Positions 62,084-64,000 of a stretch of DNA of 64,000 bases are shown piece after piece (the stretch's first letter is position 1; every line of letters begins with the position of its first letter). The notes under the pieces are model-generated. The model made no database searches. It was not told the DNA's origin and worked only from the letters and a program-made list of their open reading frames with translations. Source of the DNA: Telluria antibiotica (lineage in GTDB: Bacteria; Pseudomonadota; Gammaproteobacteria; Burkholderiales; Burkholderiaceae_D). Location: positions 1-64,000 of the forward strand of contig NZ_JAAQOM010000008.1 of assembly GCF_011682055.1 (NCBI RefSeq), given 5' to 3'. A program made the position numbers and the translations under genes.

Positions 62084-62320
62084 ATGAAACACGAAACCGT
62101 GAATTGGTATATCGTCAACATTTTGGCTAGGTTATTTGGCTGCATGGCACTGTTTGCCGCCTTCGCATTCGGGCTGACAGCAGCGCTTCAATTCGCAGGC
62201 GCAAGCCTCGCCACCCCAGAAATCAGCCCCTTGGGAAATTTTGTTGGCGCTGTTTTTTGCTTAGTACTTGCTGTGATGTTTTTAACAGCAAGTCCTTACA
62301 GCCGGACCTCAAGCGACTGA
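62084..62320 (+). CDS. Small two-helix membrane protein
   Basis: A 78-residue protein with two hydrophobic helices (LFGCMALFAAFAFGLTAAL and FVGAVFCLVLAVMFLTA). ATG 62084 has AAGG nine bases upstream; TTG 62033, with AAGGAG close before, would add 17 residues. No family recognised. It reads in the same direction as the preceding exported protein. Confidence 0.5.
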   Translation: MKHETVNWYIVNILARLFGCMALFAAFAFGLTAALQFAGASLATPEISPLGNFVGAVFCLVLAVMFLTASPYSRTSSD

Positions 62321-62500
62321 TGCAATCCGTTCCCCAAGCTTTGTCGTGAACTTTATTGTTCGTCCACAGTGATGCCCCGCCCGAGAATGTCCATCAGGTA
62401 AGCCTAGCCTAAGTCACCGTCTGTTACCATGTCCCGCGGTCGCGCCCGGCCCCGGGGCCGTGGAGCGTCCCGATAACGTGAACCTTACGGACGGAGTGAC

Positions 62501-64000
62501 ATGAGCTTGACGTTTTTCCAGCGCGGCGTGGCCGCCTATGCGGTCGTTGGCGGCCTCACTTTCATCGCGGCCGGCAGCGCCCTGGCCTTCGACCTGCCCA
62601 AGGGCGTCGTGCAGGGGCCGTCCGTGGAAGGCATCACGGAATACCGGCTGCCGAACGGGCTCAAGGTGCTGCTGTTCCCCGATTCGTCGCGTCCCACCGT
62701 CACCGTCAACGTCACGTACCTCGTCGGCTCGCGCCACGAGAACTACGGCGAGACGGGCATGGCCCACCTGCTGGAACACATGATGTTCAAGGGCAGCCCG
62801 AAGCATCCGGACATCACGCGCCAGTTCCAGGACCGCGGCATGCAATTCAACGGCACGACGTCGCTCGATCGCACGAATTACTACGAAGTGTTCCAGGCGT
62901 CCGACGACAATCTGCAGTGGGCGCTTGCGATGGAAGCGGACCGCATGACGCATTCCAATATCGCGAAAAAGGATCTCGATTCGGAAATGACGGTCGTGCG
63001 CAACGAGTACGAAAATGGCGAGAATTCGCCGGGCGCCGTGCTGTCCAAGCGCATGCAAAGCGTCGCATACGACTGGCACGCGTACGGCCGTGCGACGATC
63101 GGCAATAAAAGCGATATCGAAAACGTCGGCATCGCGAACCTGCAGAATTTCTATCACACCTATTACCAGCCGGATAATGCCGTGCTGCTCGTCGCGGGCA
63201 AGTTCGATCCCGCGAAGACACTGCTGTCGATTAACCGGCTGTTCGGCGTCATCCCGAAACCCAAGCGCACGTTGCCGGAATTCTGGACCGTCGAACCGAC
63301 GCAGGACGGCGAGCGCACGTTCACCGTGCGGCGCAAGGGCGACGTGCAGATCGTCGAGCTCGGCTACAAGGTGCCGTCCGGCCTGCACGACGACAGCGAC
63401 GCGCTGAGCTTCGCCTCGACCATCCTCGGCGACGCGCCGACGGGCCGCCTGCACAAGCTGCTCGTGGAGTCGGGGCAGGCGAGCCAGGTGTTCGCCTACG
63501 GGCAGACCGGCTATGCGCCGGGCCTGCAATACGTTGGCGCCGTCGTCAAGAAGGACGCGCCGCTCGAACCTGTGCGCGCGGCGCTCACAAAGGCCGTCGA
63601 GGAATTCGCCCAGCATCCGCCGACGCCGGAAGAAATGGAGCGCACGAAGCGCAGCTTCCTGAACGAATTCGAGCGCAGCCTCAACGACCCGCAGCAGGTG
63701 GGCCTCGCGCTGTCGGAAGTGATCGCATTGGGCGACTGGCGCCTGTTCTTCGTCGGGCGCGACCGCGTCAACAAGATCACGTCGGCCGAGGTCGCCGCGG
63801 CGGCGGGCCGGTACTTCAAGCGCGATAACCGCGTCACGGGCGAATTCATTCCCGACGATCATCCGGAACGCGCCGTCGTCCCGCCCGCGCCCAGCGTGCA
63901 AAGCGTGCTGAAGGATTTCAAGCCGCAGGCATCGACATTGACGGCCGAGGACTTCGACCCGAGCCAGGCCAACATCATGAAGCGCACGACGTTGACGACG
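62501..64000 (+). CDS. M16-family zinc metallopeptidase, cut by the window end
   Basis: At least 500 codons with no stop before the window end. The signal peptide (residues 1-29, ending AAGSALA) shows export. The inverted zinc-binding motif HLLEH is at 89-93, with the third ligand E169 in VVRNEYENG. The N-terminal sequence ITEYRLPNGLKVLLFPDSSR and GRTATYQPDNAVLLVAGKFD-like blocks are pitrilysin-type. Full members have about 900 residues (two homologous halves) or act as pairs. It probably degrades periplasmic or secreted peptides. ATG 62501 has GGAG five to six bases before. Confidence 0.93.
   Translation, partial: MSLTFFQRGVAAYAVVGGLTFIAAGSALAFDLPKGVVQGPSVEGITEYRLPNGLKVLLFPDSSRPTVTVNVTYLVGSRHENYGETGMAHLLEHMMFKGSPKHPDITRQFQDRGMQFNGTTSLDRTNYYEVFQASDDNLQWALAMEADRMTHSNIAKKDLDSEMTVVRNEYENGENSPGAVLSKRMQSVAYDWHAYGRATIGNKSDIENVGIANLQNFYHTYYQPDNAVLLVAGKFDPAKTLLSINRLFGVIPKPKRTLPEFWTVEPTQDGERTFTVRRKGDVQIVELGYKVPSGLHDDSDALSFASTILGDAPTGRLHKLLVESGQASQVFAYGQTGYAPGLQYVGAVVKKDAPLEPVRAALTKAVEEFAQHPPTPEEMERTKRSFLNEFERSLNDPQQVGLALSEVIALGDWRLFFVGRDRVNKITSAEVAAAAGRYFKRDNRVTGEFIPDDHPERAVVPPAPSVQSVLKDFKPQASTLTAEDFDPSQANIMKRTTLTT

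Overview
This GC-rich window reads as a chromosome segment of a betaproteobacterium, most likely Oxalobacteraceae (Massilia, Telluria or Duganella type). The support is the housekeeping blocks rpsP-rimM-trmD-rplS followed by a CoA-pyrophosphatase Nudix gene and a CobD/CbiB-family gene, alaS, an etfB-etfA-acyl-CoA dehydrogenase cluster, glnS, trpS, a DUF3579 protein and a DUF3597 protein. The genus is an inference from family content.

Layout. 0-5.1 kb: core genes on the minus strand (acyltransferase fragment, HPF-like protein, DUF1345 and MFS membrane proteins, secreted methyltransferase-like protein, 2Fe-2S reductase). 5.2-19.7 kb: an AT-richer genomic island. At its right end are three consecutive tyrosine recombinases and a small HTH protein, an architecture like Tn554 TnpABC or the gamma-mobile-trio islands. 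Its cargo is a Gabija-like pair (OLD-family nuclease plus UvrD-like helicase), a PD-(D/E)xK nuclease-like protein beside a second OLD-family ATPase/TOPRIM protein, an IS5-type transposase remnant, and an XRE regulator divergent from an unknown gene. 19.7-21 kb: SDR-type gene and a small HTH-like protein.

21-28 kb: the most unusual region. Two tandem copies of a module each contain a CHASE-sensor histidine kinase and a protein whose N-terminal GRDP-like domain is followed by 17-18 copies of a cysteine motif (A-[FY]-C-A-[GS]-P-R). Both repeat genes have a perfect FNR/ANR-type box (TTGATATTTATCAA) placed exactly as in a class II FNR promoter. The kinase cores are nearly identical in DNA while the sensor domains differ. 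No cognate response regulator or maturation enzyme lies nearby.

28-40 kb: glnS, a J-domain protein with three unknown genes, a small AT-rich insert (RHH protein and a one-TM protein) beside a TonB-domain remnant, a CaiB/BaiF CoA-transferase, a Kef-type antiporter, and a GH1-RmlD fusion protein. 40-50 kb: trpS behind a candidate Trp-codon leader peptide and terminator, a zinc-ribbon membrane protein, DUF3597 protein, a porin-like and PstS-like pair, a glycerophosphodiesterase, a collapsed flagellin/flagellinolysin gene, and alaS. 50-60 kb: tusA-like gene, etfBA, acyl-CoA dehydrogenase and the ribosomal/tRNA-modification operon. 60-64 kb: small accessory genes and an M16 peptidase cut by the window end. 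A family of hairpin repeats built on GTAGGGTGGGC occurs between core genes.
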